Assembly: GCA_023664605.1 (NCBI GenBank)
Contig: JAMPFF010000008.1
Span: forward strand, 26,494-90,493
DNA from: Clostridium sp.
Lineage (GTDB): Bacteria; Bacillota; Clostridia; Lachnospirales; Lachnospiraceae
Direction: 5' to 3'
DNA: 64,000 nt
The notes under the pieces were generated by a model. It saw only the letters and a program-made list of their open reading frames with translations, was not told the origin of the DNA and made no database searches. The translations under genes were made by a program, and so were the position numbers. This document shows, in pieces, positions 34,863 to 43,701 of the stretch (position 1 is its first letter; each line of letters starts with the position of its first letter).

Positions 34863-34972
34863 GGGGAATATAGGTTGCCAATTTACAGGGATTTGCTATA
34901 ATAAATGATGTAATTGAAGTATGCTGCTGCCATAAATCAAGTTTAAAGAGATAGAATAGGAATAGATGAAAA

Positions 34973-35329
34973 ATGGTTATTTTAGAGAGAAAATACACGA
35001 TTAAAGAACTGTATGGAATTAATTCTTTTATAAATGGGTTTGTGAAAGGCGTTGTGGATTTGGATAAAGAATTAGTCGCACTTGATGCAGATATGCATTA
35101 TGAATTGGCAAATTATCTGAAAGAACAGAAAGGTTCAAAGGAATCCGATATGTGGGGATTTAATTTGTGGCTTGAAAATCAGTCGATGGATGAAATTCTG
35201 GAATATGATTCTTTTATCAATATCCATAATAATCAGATTCATGGATTTCCACGCGGTGGGATGGGAATATTGGATTCGGATATTATGCAAAAGGCAACGG
35301 AGGTGATTTGTAAATGGATTCAGTTTTAA
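34973..35329 (+). CDS. DUF5674-like protein
   Basis: 118 residues. The segment DMWGFNLWLENQSMDEILEY followed by DSFINIHNNQIH resembles DUF5674, small proteins of unknown function. The N-terminal half (ELVALDADMHYELANYLKEQ) also fits. It overlaps the next gene by 16 bases, so the pair is probably translated together. A two-gene addiction-like unit is possible but untested. Confidence 0.55.
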   Translation: MVILERKYTIKELYGINSFINGFVKGVVDLDKELVALDADMHYELANYLKEQKGSKESDMWGFNLWLENQSMDEILEYDSFINIHNNQIHGFPRGGMGILDSDIMQKATEVICKWIQF

Positions 35330-35613
35330 ATGAAACATGGTTTGAATTATCTCTTGTGCAACAAATGATAAATATTGGGAATGAAGTCAAACGAGCGCTG
35401 AGGTTTGCTTCGGATACGGATAAAAAAAATATGTTTTTTGACAGAGCAATACAGTTTACTCAACTCACAATGAAAGACCCCAAAAATGCTCATGTATTAT
35501 CTGAGTTGCTAATTAGTAAAGAGGTATTGGAAGATTATCGTGGGGAACACAATCTTACCTGCACTGGGGAGCAGATTAATAAATATTATCAAGCTTATCA
35601 ATATCTTTTGTAA
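35314..35613 (+). CDS. Small hypothetical helical protein paired with the DUF5674-like gene
   Basis: 99 residues, all helical: MDSVLNETWFELSLVQQMIN, then FFDRAIQFTQLTMKDPKNAH and LEDYRGEHN. GGAGGTGATT lies within the previous gene, 7 bases before this ATG. The family seems to occur widely beside small genes in Clostridia but no function is known to me. Confidence 0.55.
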   Translation: MDSVLNETWFELSLVQQMINIGNEVKRALRFASDTDKKNMFFDRAIQFTQLTMKDPKNAHVLSELLISKEVLEDYRGEHNLTCTGEQINKYYQAYQYLL

Positions 35614-35746
35614 TACTTTTAATCAGAAAAACCGGAACGGAGAAATTCGTTTCGGTTTATTTCATTATTTTTACTTTTTCGGGAACCTTTTGGCGCGCCG
35701 GTTTATCATAGTTAATAGAAGCCGGCAACAACAAAGGAGGTGGAGC

Positions 35747-36214
35747 ATGGCAGCAATAGATAAGGAAACCTTTGCCAGACTCATTCATGAATATACGTCG
35801 GGGCTTTACAGGCTTGCACTAGGCATTTTGCATAATCGGGACGATGCGCAGGACGTTGTCAGCGAATCCGTATTGAAAGCGTATGAAAAACTGCATACCT
35901 TGCAGAAAAAGGAAGCTTTTCACGCATGGATAATGCAGATTACGGCAAATGAGGCGAAGCGGGTTTATGCAAAAAACAAGCGGCGTGCGCTGGTAGAAAA
36001 TATAGAGGACTATATGCCCGCGTTTGAGGACGAGTATCATGAGTTGTGGGATATTGTTATGAAACTTGATATTGTTTACCGGGAAACCGTTATTTTATAT
36101 TTTTATGAGCAGTTTTCCATCAAAGAAATAGGAGATATTCTTCATGTGCCGGAGGGAACGGTCAAGTCCAGACTCTCCAGAGCCAAGAAGCAGTTGAAAG
36201 AATATTTAGAATAG
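35747..36214 (+). CDS. ECF-type RNA polymerase sigma factor (second of three)
   Basis: 155 residues from ATG 35747, which follows AAAGGAGGTGGAGC. Region 2: LIHEYTSGLYRLALGILHNR, DDAQDVVSESVLKAYEKL and AFHAWIMQITANEAKRVY. Region 4: YRETVILYFYEQFSIKEIGD and VPEGTVKSRLSRAKKQL. The upstream frame from 35540 overlaps the previous gene and has no ribosome site. Its partner gene (36452) is separated by a 237-base inverted-repeat element. Confidence 0.92.
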   Translation: MAAIDKETFARLIHEYTSGLYRLALGILHNRDDAQDVVSESVLKAYEKLHTLQKKEAFHAWIMQITANEAKRVYAKNKRRALVENIEDYMPAFEDEYHELWDIVMKLDIVYRETVILYFYEQFSIKEIGDILHVPEGTVKSRLSRAKKQLKEYLE

Positions 36215-36436
36215 CCGGATTAGGTGCTTATGAAACTTCCCAAATGCTTGTATGGATAACATATACAGTCCAACACGGGTCCGCTTTCGCTACAGTTCAA
36301 CCGTAGCGGTATATAATATGCGAAAATACCGCATATAAATACCGACGGTCTCACAGTACCCGCTTATGGATTGTATATGTTACCCCATGCCAGACATTAT
36401 CGGAAATGTTTCGCAATCACCCATATAGCCGGATAA
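36212..36436. mobile_element. MITE-like inverted-repeat element between sigma and anti-sigma genes
   Basis: The interval is flanked by near-identical 11-base words (TAGCCGGATTA 36212-36222 and TAGCCGGATAA 36426-36436). Inside, long imperfect inverted arms are visible: GGATAACATATACAGTCC (36254-36271) against GGATTGTATATGTTACC (36368-36384), and GGTGCTTATGAAAC against a matching stretch ending near 36420. The centre holds GCTAC/GTAGC and GCGGTAT/ATACCGC hairpins. No ORF. It resembles a non-autonomous transposable element with target duplications, or a large folded RNA. Confidence 0.5.
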
Positions 36437-36451
36437 CAGAAAGGAGCATAT

Positions 36452-38056
36452 ATGAAAGACAGACAATTTATTATAGATAAATTCGAGCAGGATTTATTGG
36501 AAATGGCACAGCGGGAAAAGATAATACCGCCTGAGTCATTGGAGAAAAGAATAGATGACATACTTGTCAGTTTGCCGAAAAAACGCAGAACAATCAGGAT
36601 GACATGGAAAAAATCGGTGGTTCTTGCAGCGGCGCTCATCGCCATGTTTTCCTTTACAGTGACCGCAGCGGTCAATGCGTGGCGGCAGCGTATGGCGGCG
36701 ATGAATGAAAAGGAAATGGAGGAATATTTTGTAGAGATTTATACGCGCAAGATAGGGGCTGACAATTATAACCGCCCTTATCAGGAGGAGGAAAAGGAGC
36801 GTATGAAGAAACTTCAGGTTTCCTATGAAGAGGAGGCGTTGTTCCCCGAAGGGAGCCTTACGATGATTGACGCGCCGGAGGAATATAAGGGAAAAGGCGT
36901 GGCGTTTTACGGCGATACCTCGACATATTTTTTCCCGGATAAGGAGATGAACGACGAGGAGCTTTTGCAGATTATTGATTTTATGCATAAAAGAGATTAC
37001 AGCTTACAGGCGATGAACGACAGGATTGCAACGGGAACGGCGGACTTTCCACAGGATGAAATCATAAAAGAAAAGGAAAAAGAAATTGAGGCGACCGACG
37101 AAGCCATCCTGCAAAGCGACGCTGTTTATAATCCGGCGCAGGAGTTGACAATTCCGTATACGGGAGATTTGGAAATCCGCAATATGGCAATGGGGCAAAA
37201 CTGCATTTTCCTGACAGGATGGAACGCAGTTCACACTATGGAAATCGGCAGCGGCGATTCGAGGCTCTTCTTTGATAATTTTGACGTTAAAAGCGATGTA
37301 AGCGCGCTATATCAGGATAAAAAGGGAGATGTTTACCTTGCGTTAATGGAACGTACGGATGGCGAGGACTACTGTGCGATTGTAGCGGGTGAAAAATATA
37401 AGAAATCCCTCTGGATTTTAAGTCGGGATGGAAAAGTGAAAAAGAAGATTGATTTATCGTCCTACGAAGATGAAATGTACGGCATCGTCAGCAGGATGGT
37501 GGTGGATGACGCAGGATATATCTATCTGCGCGGAAGCGGTATGAAAGATATTTTGATGGTACTGGATAAGGATGGAAACTATGTGAAAAACATTACCTCC
37601 AACTTGGAGACTGCATATATGCCTCATCCGGCAGCCGGACTGGGAATTGGAAAGGACGGCAGGGTTTATACCCAGGTAGATGCGGGGAACGATACACACT
37701 ACAGCATGGGAATTGCCGCGGTCAATCTTGAAAAAGGCATGATAGAGGATGTGCATCTGGGGATTGTGCCGGAGGGAACGGTTATGCTTGATATTATCGC
37801 GCCCGGAGCCGACACGGACTTTGTATTCTGGGGATATGACGGCATCTTTACCTATAATCTGGGAGAAGAAAGCGCGGTGAATATACTGCCCGCCTATGAA
37901 GCGCCGTGTACATGGGAGGGCTGTGAATACTGCGCGCTGCCCGACGGACGGATTGTGTTTATGGACTGCACCGAGTACCGTACAGAGGGCGAGGTGGCGT
38001 ACCGTATTCCAAAGAAATGCTGCTTTTACTATAAATCAGGGCTGCGCAGCCGCTAA
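36452..38056 (+). CDS. Anti-sigma-type membrane protein with large extracellular domain
   Basis: 534 residues. The cytoplasmic N-terminus (FIIDKFEQDLLEMAQREKII, then LEKRIDDILVSLPKKR) precedes one membrane helix at about 53-72 (SVVLAAALIAMFSFTVTAAV). The outer 450 residues look like a beta-propeller or repeat domain (DKKGDVYLALMER, DDAGYIYLRGSG, GKDGRVYTQVDAG). Position after the sigma gene suggests an anti-sigma factor with a sensor domain. Terminator at 38071. Confidence 0.7.
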   Translation: MKDRQFIIDKFEQDLLEMAQREKIIPPESLEKRIDDILVSLPKKRRTIRMTWKKSVVLAAALIAMFSFTVTAAVNAWRQRMAAMNEKEMEEYFVEIYTRKIGADNYNRPYQEEEKERMKKLQVSYEEEALFPEGSLTMIDAPEEYKGKGVAFYGDTSTYFFPDKEMNDEELLQIIDFMHKRDYSLQAMNDRIATGTADFPQDEIIKEKEKEIEATDEAILQSDAVYNPAQELTIPYTGDLEIRNMAMGQNCIFLTGWNAVHTMEIGSGDSRLFFDNFDVKSDVSALYQDKKGDVYLALMERTDGEDYCAIVAGEKYKKSLWILSRDGKVKKKIDLSSYEDEMYGIVSRMVVDDAGYIYLRGSGMKDILMVLDKDGNYVKNITSNLETAYMPHPAAGLGIGKDGRVYTQVDAGNDTHYSMGIAAVNLEKGMIEDVHLGIVPEGTVMLDIIAPGADTDFVFWGYDGIFTYNLGEESAVNILPAYEAPCTWEGCEYCALPDGRIVFMDCTEYRTEGEVAYRIPKKCCFYYKSGLRSR

Positions 38057-38070
38057 GACGTAAGAAAATG

Positions 38071-38109
38071 ACGGGAAGTTTCGAGGGAAAGCTTCCCGTT
38101 ATTCTTATT
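38071..38109 (+). terminator. Intrinsic terminator after the anti-sigma gene
   Basis: ACGGGAAG (38071-38078) pairs with CTTCCCGT (38092-38099), followed by T-rich sequence. Confidence 0.7.
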
Positions 38110-38160
38110 CCCGCGAGCAACGAGCCAAGTAGACGTGCTTGCAGCGGGGTCTTTGACTTA
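38110..38160 (+). repeat. Short copy of the folded intergenic repeat
   Basis: The first 33 bases after 38110 equal 26889-26921, then GCGGGGTCTTTGACTTA matches the far end of the long copy. About 90 internal bases are missing here. Its terminal TTGACT (38153-38158) lies 15 bases before TATAAT (38174-38179), so the repeat may supply part of the promoter for the gene at 38226. Confidence 0.6.
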
Positions 38161-38225
38161 TGGAAAATTATGCTATAATATAATACTGACAGTCTACGAA
38201 ATCATGGTACGCAGGAGATACAGGG

Positions 38226-40235
38226 ATGCTTAAAGAAAATCTAAAAAAAGTATTATATTGTTTTATCAGCGTTTTACTATTCATTATTTTATTTTTTTTG
38301 TCGGCGCAGAGTCTTTTTACAGAGGTAAAATTGGATGATGGGGAACGTAAGTATTTTATCGCTTCCAATAAAGCGTTAGTGATTTTGCTGTTTTTTCTGC
38401 TGCTGGCGTTCTTTTACGCATGGCATAAATATGTAAGGCTGTCTGATAAGGCGGTCAAAAGAATTATCATTATCATGGCGGTCTTTAATTTCCTGTTTAT
38501 TCTGGCTTCGCAGAACCTGCCAAGGTCGGATCAGGATGTCATTATGAAGTGTGCGGCGGAGATACTGCATGGAAATTACAGGCGTCTGGAATTTGGAAGC
38601 TATCTGTATATGGCTCCGCACCAAAAGGGCCTGGTGTTTTTCTGCTATTTTATTTCCCTGCTGTTAGGCGAATATAATTTTCTGGCCTTTCAGATGATAA
38701 ATTTGCTGGCGGTCGGCTTCACCTATTATCTTTTGTATCACTATCTGGATAAATATGCACATGACGGTAGAAAAGATGAAATCATATTAGGCGTTATGCT
38801 ATTTTTACCTATTATGTTCTATACGAATTATGTCTATGGGCTGCTTATTGGATTGATGAGCGCTTCCTGCGCGATGCTATACCAGCAGATGTATTTTAAG
38901 ACGCGCGACAATAAAAAACTGCTGTTATCTATTCTATTTATTGCTTTGGCCTATATGTTTAAGACCAACTATGCCATCTTTGCCGTTGCCATAGTATTAT
39001 TGTATTTTGTAGACGCATGGGATAATTGTAAAAGCATGATTGGTATAGCGGGTGTTATTGCCGCACTGTTATTGACAAATGTGGTGATTAATACGGGGCT
39101 TAGTGTGATTACCAATGGCGTAAGCGATGAATATAAGGGAGACGGCATCCCGATGATAGCCTATCTCGTAATGGGCGTTGACAGTCAGGACGGCGGATAT
39201 GGCTGGTTTAATTCTTATAATTGGGCGGTTTATACCAATAACGATTACGATTATGAAAAAACGCAAAACGCCTGTATGGAGGATTTGAAAAACGAGATAC
39301 AGTATCAGCTTGACAATCCTCAGGTAGCTCTTGATTTTTTTCAAAAAAAGCTGACGAGCATATGGTGCGAGGCGTCCTTTGGCTCATTTTATGAGATGCG
39401 GATTGACTATCAGACCGTTTTGCACAATCACAGCCATCTTTATAACGACACATTTGCCGATACGGGGAGGCTGCACAGAATACTTGCTTTATTTTTGGAA
39501 GTATACCAAAGTCTTATATATATAGGAGTCATATTCTATCTTATCTTTTCCCGAAAAGAATATGCCCTGTTAAAGCTGGCGGGATTGATTGTCTTTTTGG
39601 GCGGTTTTATATTCCACACGTTCTGGGAGGCGAAATCTTCTTATATATTTGCCTATTTTGTGCTGTTGATACCCTATGCCATCATGGGGCTGCGGAAGTG
39701 TTTTGATAACATAACAAAAGATATTTTAAAAGAAAAAACAGGTGGAATAAAAGCAGCCGCGCTTTTGGCGGGCTTTGTGGTTCTTGTCGTGAGCGGCAGC
39801 GCATTGGCAATCAATGAGAATGAAGAAGAGTGGTTGCTTTTTCTGGCGGAGCATAGGTTTATCAATGAGGGCTGTTATCACCTGCAGTCCAAAGCTGCTG
39901 ACGAAAATGCCCGGCTTGGGGAATATGATAAATGGGTTCTTAACATTGATATGGATTATGTATGGAAATATACCTTGCTTTCACCCGATAAGAAAAACAG
40001 ACTGGCGGACATAGACGGCGGACTCCGTATGGTTTCCGACGAGGAAGCGGATGCTATATTGGATGAAAACGGAGACAGCGCGAAATGGCGTTTTGAGCGA
40101 GTGGGGGGGGCATATTGTATCAGATGGTGGCTGGATATGAACAAAGTCCTTACCTATGACGCTGAAAGCGGTACGCTCTATGTAAGCGATTATGAAGCGG
40201 GAAATGAAAACCAGTTATGGGAACTGCGCCGATAG
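38226..40235 (+). CDS. Membrane glycosyltransferase (GT-C, PMT/GT39-like) with C-terminal lectin-like domain
   Basis: 669 residues with about twelve helices up to residue 530. The first large loop has LPRSDQDVIMKCAAEILHGN, the Asp-containing catalytic region of GT-C enzymes that use lipid-linked sugars. The last 110 residues are soluble, and the ending AKWRFERVGGAYCIRWWLDM and ENQLWEL resembles a ricin-type lectin repeat. It probably glycosylates a protein or cell-wall polymer outside the membrane. Acceptor unknown. Converges with the rhamnose-type AraC gene with a 21-base overlap. Confidence 0.75.
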   Translation: MLKENLKKVLYCFISVLLFIILFFLSAQSLFTEVKLDDGERKYFIASNKALVILLFFLLLAFFYAWHKYVRLSDKAVKRIIIIMAVFNFLFILASQNLPRSDQDVIMKCAAEILHGNYRRLEFGSYLYMAPHQKGLVFFCYFISLLLGEYNFLAFQMINLLAVGFTYYLLYHYLDKYAHDGRKDEIILGVMLFLPIMFYTNYVYGLLIGLMSASCAMLYQQMYFKTRDNKKLLLSILFIALAYMFKTNYAIFAVAIVLLYFVDAWDNCKSMIGIAGVIAALLLTNVVINTGLSVITNGVSDEYKGDGIPMIAYLVMGVDSQDGGYGWFNSYNWAVYTNNDYDYEKTQNACMEDLKNEIQYQLDNPQVALDFFQKKLTSIWCEASFGSFYEMRIDYQTVLHNHSHLYNDTFADTGRLHRILALFLEVYQSLIYIGVIFYLIFSRKEYALLKLAGLIVFLGGFIFHTFWEAKSSYIFAYFVLLIPYAIMGLRKCFDNITKDILKEKTGGIKAAALLAGFVVLVVSGSALAINENEEEWLLFLAEHRFINEGCYHLQSKAADENARLGEYDKWVLNIDMDYVWKYTLLSPDKKNRLADIDGGLRMVSDEEADAILDENGDSAKWRFERVGGAYCIRWWLDMNKVLTYDAESGTLYVSDYEAGNENQLWELRR

Positions 40236-41204
40236 TGAAAAACGCAGCGATTCCCGGTAGTTTCGGGGGGAACATCCATATTTTTCACGGAATTTCCGAT
40301 AAAAATAACTACTGTTATCATAACCGATATTTTCCATAATCTGTTCTACGGAAAGCGGCGTCTGTGAAAGCAGATAAGCGGCCTGCTGTAATTTCCGCTG
40401 CTGCAAAAGTTCCTTGAAATTGCAGTCCGTATGTTTTTTAAGCAGGCGGCTGATATAATAGGCAGGGTGGTTCATTTCTTCTGCAATTTCCGACAGTGTT
40501 CCGTTTTTATAATGCGTTTCAATATATTTTAAGACGGTAAAAACAAGATTCTGCTCATACTGGTGCGGGTTATCCTGGTTGATGGCGTCTGCAAAAAGCG
40601 ACAGGTTCATAAACAAAAGCCCCATTGTCGTCTGGTTGACGGTATTGGCATTTGCCTTTTTATAGATTAAAGTCCATATCATATTCTCGACCAGATGCTG
40701 TACGGGAAGAATATCCTTGGCCTGAAAATGCAGATAGCTGGAAAGGGAATAATCGCCGGATAAGGAGGAGACCAGGAAATCATAGAGGATATTTTCTTTT
40801 TCAATCATGGAAAAGGCACGGTCGAAAAAAGCGGGCAGGATAATAAAGTTGACAGCAATGTCATGTTCTGCGGCAGGAAGAATCTCCTGTGTCGCATTCT
40901 GGTTTAAAAACAGCAAATCCCCCTCCTGTAACGTAATACGCTCTTTATCATTGATGATATGCGTCGTGCTGCCGCTGCACATATAGACCATTTCCACATA
41001 GTTGTGGCGGTGTTTCGGAAAATGAATGAATCTGGTATGGGGGCGTATCTCTATCAGACGGCCTTTCTGCAATAACTTCTGGCTGTCAATGACAAAGTCT
41101 TTATGGGATGTATAAAGTTCCTTTTTTACATTTTGCGCCCCTTTTAATATCGCCTGTTCTTCTTCTGTGATTTTTTGAAGATACCTTAATAGTTCCTGCT
41201 GCAT
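40215..41204 (-). CDS. AraC-family regulator, probably of the rhamnose isomerase gene
   Basis: 329 residues from ATG 41204. An N-terminal cupin sensor (RFIHFPKHRHNYVEMVYMCS, GDLLFLNQNATQEIL) is joined to a C-terminal HTH pair (GTLSEIAEEMNHPAYYISRL and VEQIMENIGYDNSSYFYRKF). The frame upstream to 41348 crosses the promoter region and lacks a ribosome site. Divergent from rhaA, 176 bases away, which suggests RhaR/RhaS-like control by L-rhamnose. Confidence 0.88.
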   Translation of the reverse strand: MQQELLRYLQKITEEEQAILKGAQNVKKELYTSHKDFVIDSQKLLQKGRLIEIRPHTRFIHFPKHRHNYVEMVYMCSGSTTHIINDKERITLQEGDLLFLNQNATQEILPAAEHDIAVNFIILPAFFDRAFSMIEKENILYDFLVSSLSGDYSLSSYLHFQAKDILPVQHLVENMIWTLIYKKANANTVNQTTMGLLFMNLSLFADAINQDNPHQYEQNLVFTVLKYIETHYKNGTLSEIAEEMNHPAYYISRLLKKHTDCNFKELLQQRKLQQAAYLLSQTPLSVEQIMENIGYDNSSYFYRKFREKYGCSPRNYRESLRFSLSAQFP

Positions 41205-41380
41205 ATCTCTCAACCTTTCCTGTCTGCGTTTTCTTATACTATAGCATAAACCGTCTGCGGCTGTCATCCGAAACATTGCAAATAAGGTCCTGTTATTTTG
41301 ACGGCAAAGACCTGATAAGAAAAAGAAAGCTCTGATATAATAAATCATATTCTAACGATTCACAAAGGGAAGGAGAAGGT

Positions 41381-42643
41381 ATGATGACACAAAAAGAAAG
41401 ATATGAAGCGGCAAAAGAAATGTATGCGGCGGTTGGCGTAGACACGGACAAGGCTATTGCAACATTAAAAGAGGCTCCGGTTGCACTGCACTGCTGGCAG
41501 GGGGATGACGTAATCGGTTTTGACCATGACGGCCCTTTGACGGGAGGCATTCAGACAACGGGGGATTATCCGGGAAAAGCAAGAACACCGCAGGAACTGA
41601 TGGACGATATGTCTTTGGCATTGCAGCTGATGCCCGGTAAAAAGAAATTGAATTTACATGCAAGCTACGCTATTTTTGAGGACGGAAACTACGTGGACCG
41701 TGATAAAATCGAGCCGAAGCATTTTGCAAAGTGGGTGGCATTTGCGAAAGAGAGGAATATGGGAATCGACTTCAATCCTACGTTCTTTTCCCATGATAAA
41801 GTAAAGGACGGGCTGACTCTGTCAAGTCCTGATGAAGCGACGAGAAAATTCTGGATTGAGCATGGCAAGGCTTGTATCCGTATTTCTGAATATTTTGCGA
41901 AAGAAACGGGAATGCCATGTGTTATGAATATCTGGACGGGAGACGGTTACAAAGACATTCCGGCTGACCGTATGGGTCCCAGAATGCGTTATAAAGATTC
42001 TATCGAGCAGATATTATCGGAGCCTTATGATAAAAATCTGGTAAAACCGTGCGTAGAATCCAAGGTATTCGGTATCGGCGTAGAATCTTATACGGCGGGA
42101 AGCGCAGAATTCACATTGATGTTTGCGGCAACGCATGACGGCTGCCTGCCGCTTATGGATAATGGACATTACCATCCGACGGAGGTGGTATCGGATAAGA
42201 TTCCGGCGCTGCTTTGCTATTTCCCGGAAATCGCTTTGCATATTACCAGGGGCGTGCGCTGGGATAGCGACCATGTCGTATTATTTGATGATGAGACCAA
42301 AGAGATGGCAAAAGAAATCGTAAGAAATAATGCTTTAAACCGTGTTTATATGGCGCTTGATTATTTCGATGCAAGCATTAACCGTATTTCCGCATGGACG
42401 GTCGGCTTCCGCAGCTGGCAGAAGGCATTGCTTTCCGCACTCTGCACACCGCATGAAGCGCTCAAGAAGCTGCAGGATGAAAACCGTATGACGGAACTCA
42501 TGGTAATGCATGAGGACATTAAAACCTATCCGTTTGGCGATGTCTGGGAGGAATATTGCAGACAGTGCAACGTTGTTGCGGATAAGAGCTGGTTTGATGC
42601 GGTTAAAAAATATGAAGACGAAGTATTGTCAAAGAGAAAATAA
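41381..42643 (+). CDS. rhaA: L-rhamnose isomerase
   Basis: 420 residues that convert L-rhamnose to L-rhamnulose, the first step of rhamnose use. Family marks: PVALHCWQGDDVIGFD, GIQTTGDYPGKARTPQEL, KLNLHASYAIF, FNPTFFSHDKVKDGLTLSSP, NIWTGDGYKDIPADR with metal ligands, and HYHPTEVVSDKIPALL. Length equals that of the E. coli enzyme. TATAAT (41335-41340) lies upstream with no good -35 box, as expected for an activator-dependent promoter. rhaB and rhaD are not in the window. Confidence 0.95.
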   Translation: MMTQKERYEAAKEMYAAVGVDTDKAIATLKEAPVALHCWQGDDVIGFDHDGPLTGGIQTTGDYPGKARTPQELMDDMSLALQLMPGKKKLNLHASYAIFEDGNYVDRDKIEPKHFAKWVAFAKERNMGIDFNPTFFSHDKVKDGLTLSSPDEATRKFWIEHGKACIRISEYFAKETGMPCVMNIWTGDGYKDIPADRMGPRMRYKDSIEQILSEPYDKNLVKPCVESKVFGIGVESYTAGSAEFTLMFAATHDGCLPLMDNGHYHPTEVVSDKIPALLCYFPEIALHITRGVRWDSDHVVLFDDETKEMAKEIVRNNALNRVYMALDYFDASINRISAWTVGFRSWQKALLSALCTPHEALKKLQDENRMTELMVMHEDIKTYPFGDVWEEYCRQCNVVADKSWFDAVKKYEDEVLSKRK

Positions 42644-42680
42644 CAATATTATCCTAGCATTATGATAGCGAATTTTTTTG

Positions 42681-42706
42681 AGGGGAATCTTTTGGTTCCC
42701 CTTTTT
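42681..42706 (+). terminator. Intrinsic terminator of rhaA
   Basis: AGGGGAA (42681-42687) pairs with TTCCCCT (42696-42702), followed by TTTT. Confidence 0.85.
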
Positions 42707-42764
42707 CTGTTATTATGATATAATAATATTAGCATTTTTTGACAAACGAAGGAGTATGTGAAAT

Positions 42765-43625
42765 ATGAGTTTCGATTTGAAAAAAGACGGCAAGCGTATT
42801 ATCGTCATATGCCTTGCATCTGTCATTATGGCGGTAAATACCAAAACTTTTGTCAGGACAGGCGGTTTATATCCGGGCGGAGTCATGGGATTGACAATCC
42901 TGATACAGGCTGTCTTTGAGAATTTCTTTCATATCACAGTTCCGTATACGGTAGTCAATTTATTGTTAAATATGATTCCTATTTATATCGGATTTCGTTA
43001 TATCGGGAAGAAGTTTACACTATATTCCTGTTTGATGATTGTCCTGACCGGTATTTTGACGGATGCCATACCGGGATATGTGATTACGTATGATATTTTG
43101 CTAATCAGCATTTTTGGTGGTATTATTTGCGGTTTTGTCATCAGTTTATGCCTGATGATGAATGCGACAACGGGCGGTACGGATTTTATAGCAATTTTTC
43201 TTTCGGAGAAAAAGGGGGTGGATTCCTGGAACATTATTATGGGGGTCAATGTCGTTATCATTATGCTTGCCGGTTTGTTGTTCGGCTGGAAGCAGGCATT
43301 GTACTCGATTATCTTTCAGTACGCTTCCACACAGGTTTTGCACATGCTCTATCAGAGGTATCAAAAACAGACGTTATTCATTGTTACCAATCATGCAAAG
43401 GATATATGTAAGGTAATTTATGATGTCAGCGGGCATGGCGCAACGATTCTGGAAGGGGAAGGCTCTTATGAACACTGCGAAAGGGATATCGTGTATTCCG
43501 TAGTGTCAAAAGAAGAGAGCAAGAAAGTTGTCCGGGCGGTTAAGAAAGCTGATGAGGGGGCTTTTGTCAACGCAATAAGGACAGAAGAATTATTCGGAAG
43601 ATTTTACCAAAAACCGACGGAATAG
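42765..43625 (+). CDS. YitT-family membrane protein (DUF2179)
   Basis: 286 residues with five to six helices in the first 200 (VNTKTFVRTGGLYPGGVMGL, MNATTGGTDFIAIFLSEKKG) and a cytosolic DUF2179 domain at the end (GHGATILEGEGSY, VVSKEESKKVVRAVKKAD). Widespread in Bacillota; function unknown, possibly transport. AAGGAG precedes the ATG. Confidence 0.92.
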   Translation: MSFDLKKDGKRIIVICLASVIMAVNTKTFVRTGGLYPGGVMGLTILIQAVFENFFHITVPYTVVNLLLNMIPIYIGFRYIGKKFTLYSCLMIVLTGILTDAIPGYVITYDILLISIFGGIICGFVISLCLMMNATTGGTDFIAIFLSEKKGVDSWNIIMGVNVVIIMLAGLLFGWKQALYSIIFQYASTQVLHMLYQRYQKQTLFIVTNHAKDICKVIYDVSGHGATILEGEGSYEHCERDIVYSVVSKEESKKVVRAVKKADEGAFVNAIRTEELFGRFYQKPTE

Positions 43626-43701
43626 GAAGACAGAAGCTTTATTTGTAATATGTTGTGTAAAGGATTGTGTAATTGTGTAGTTGTGTAATGGGGTAATGAA
43701 A

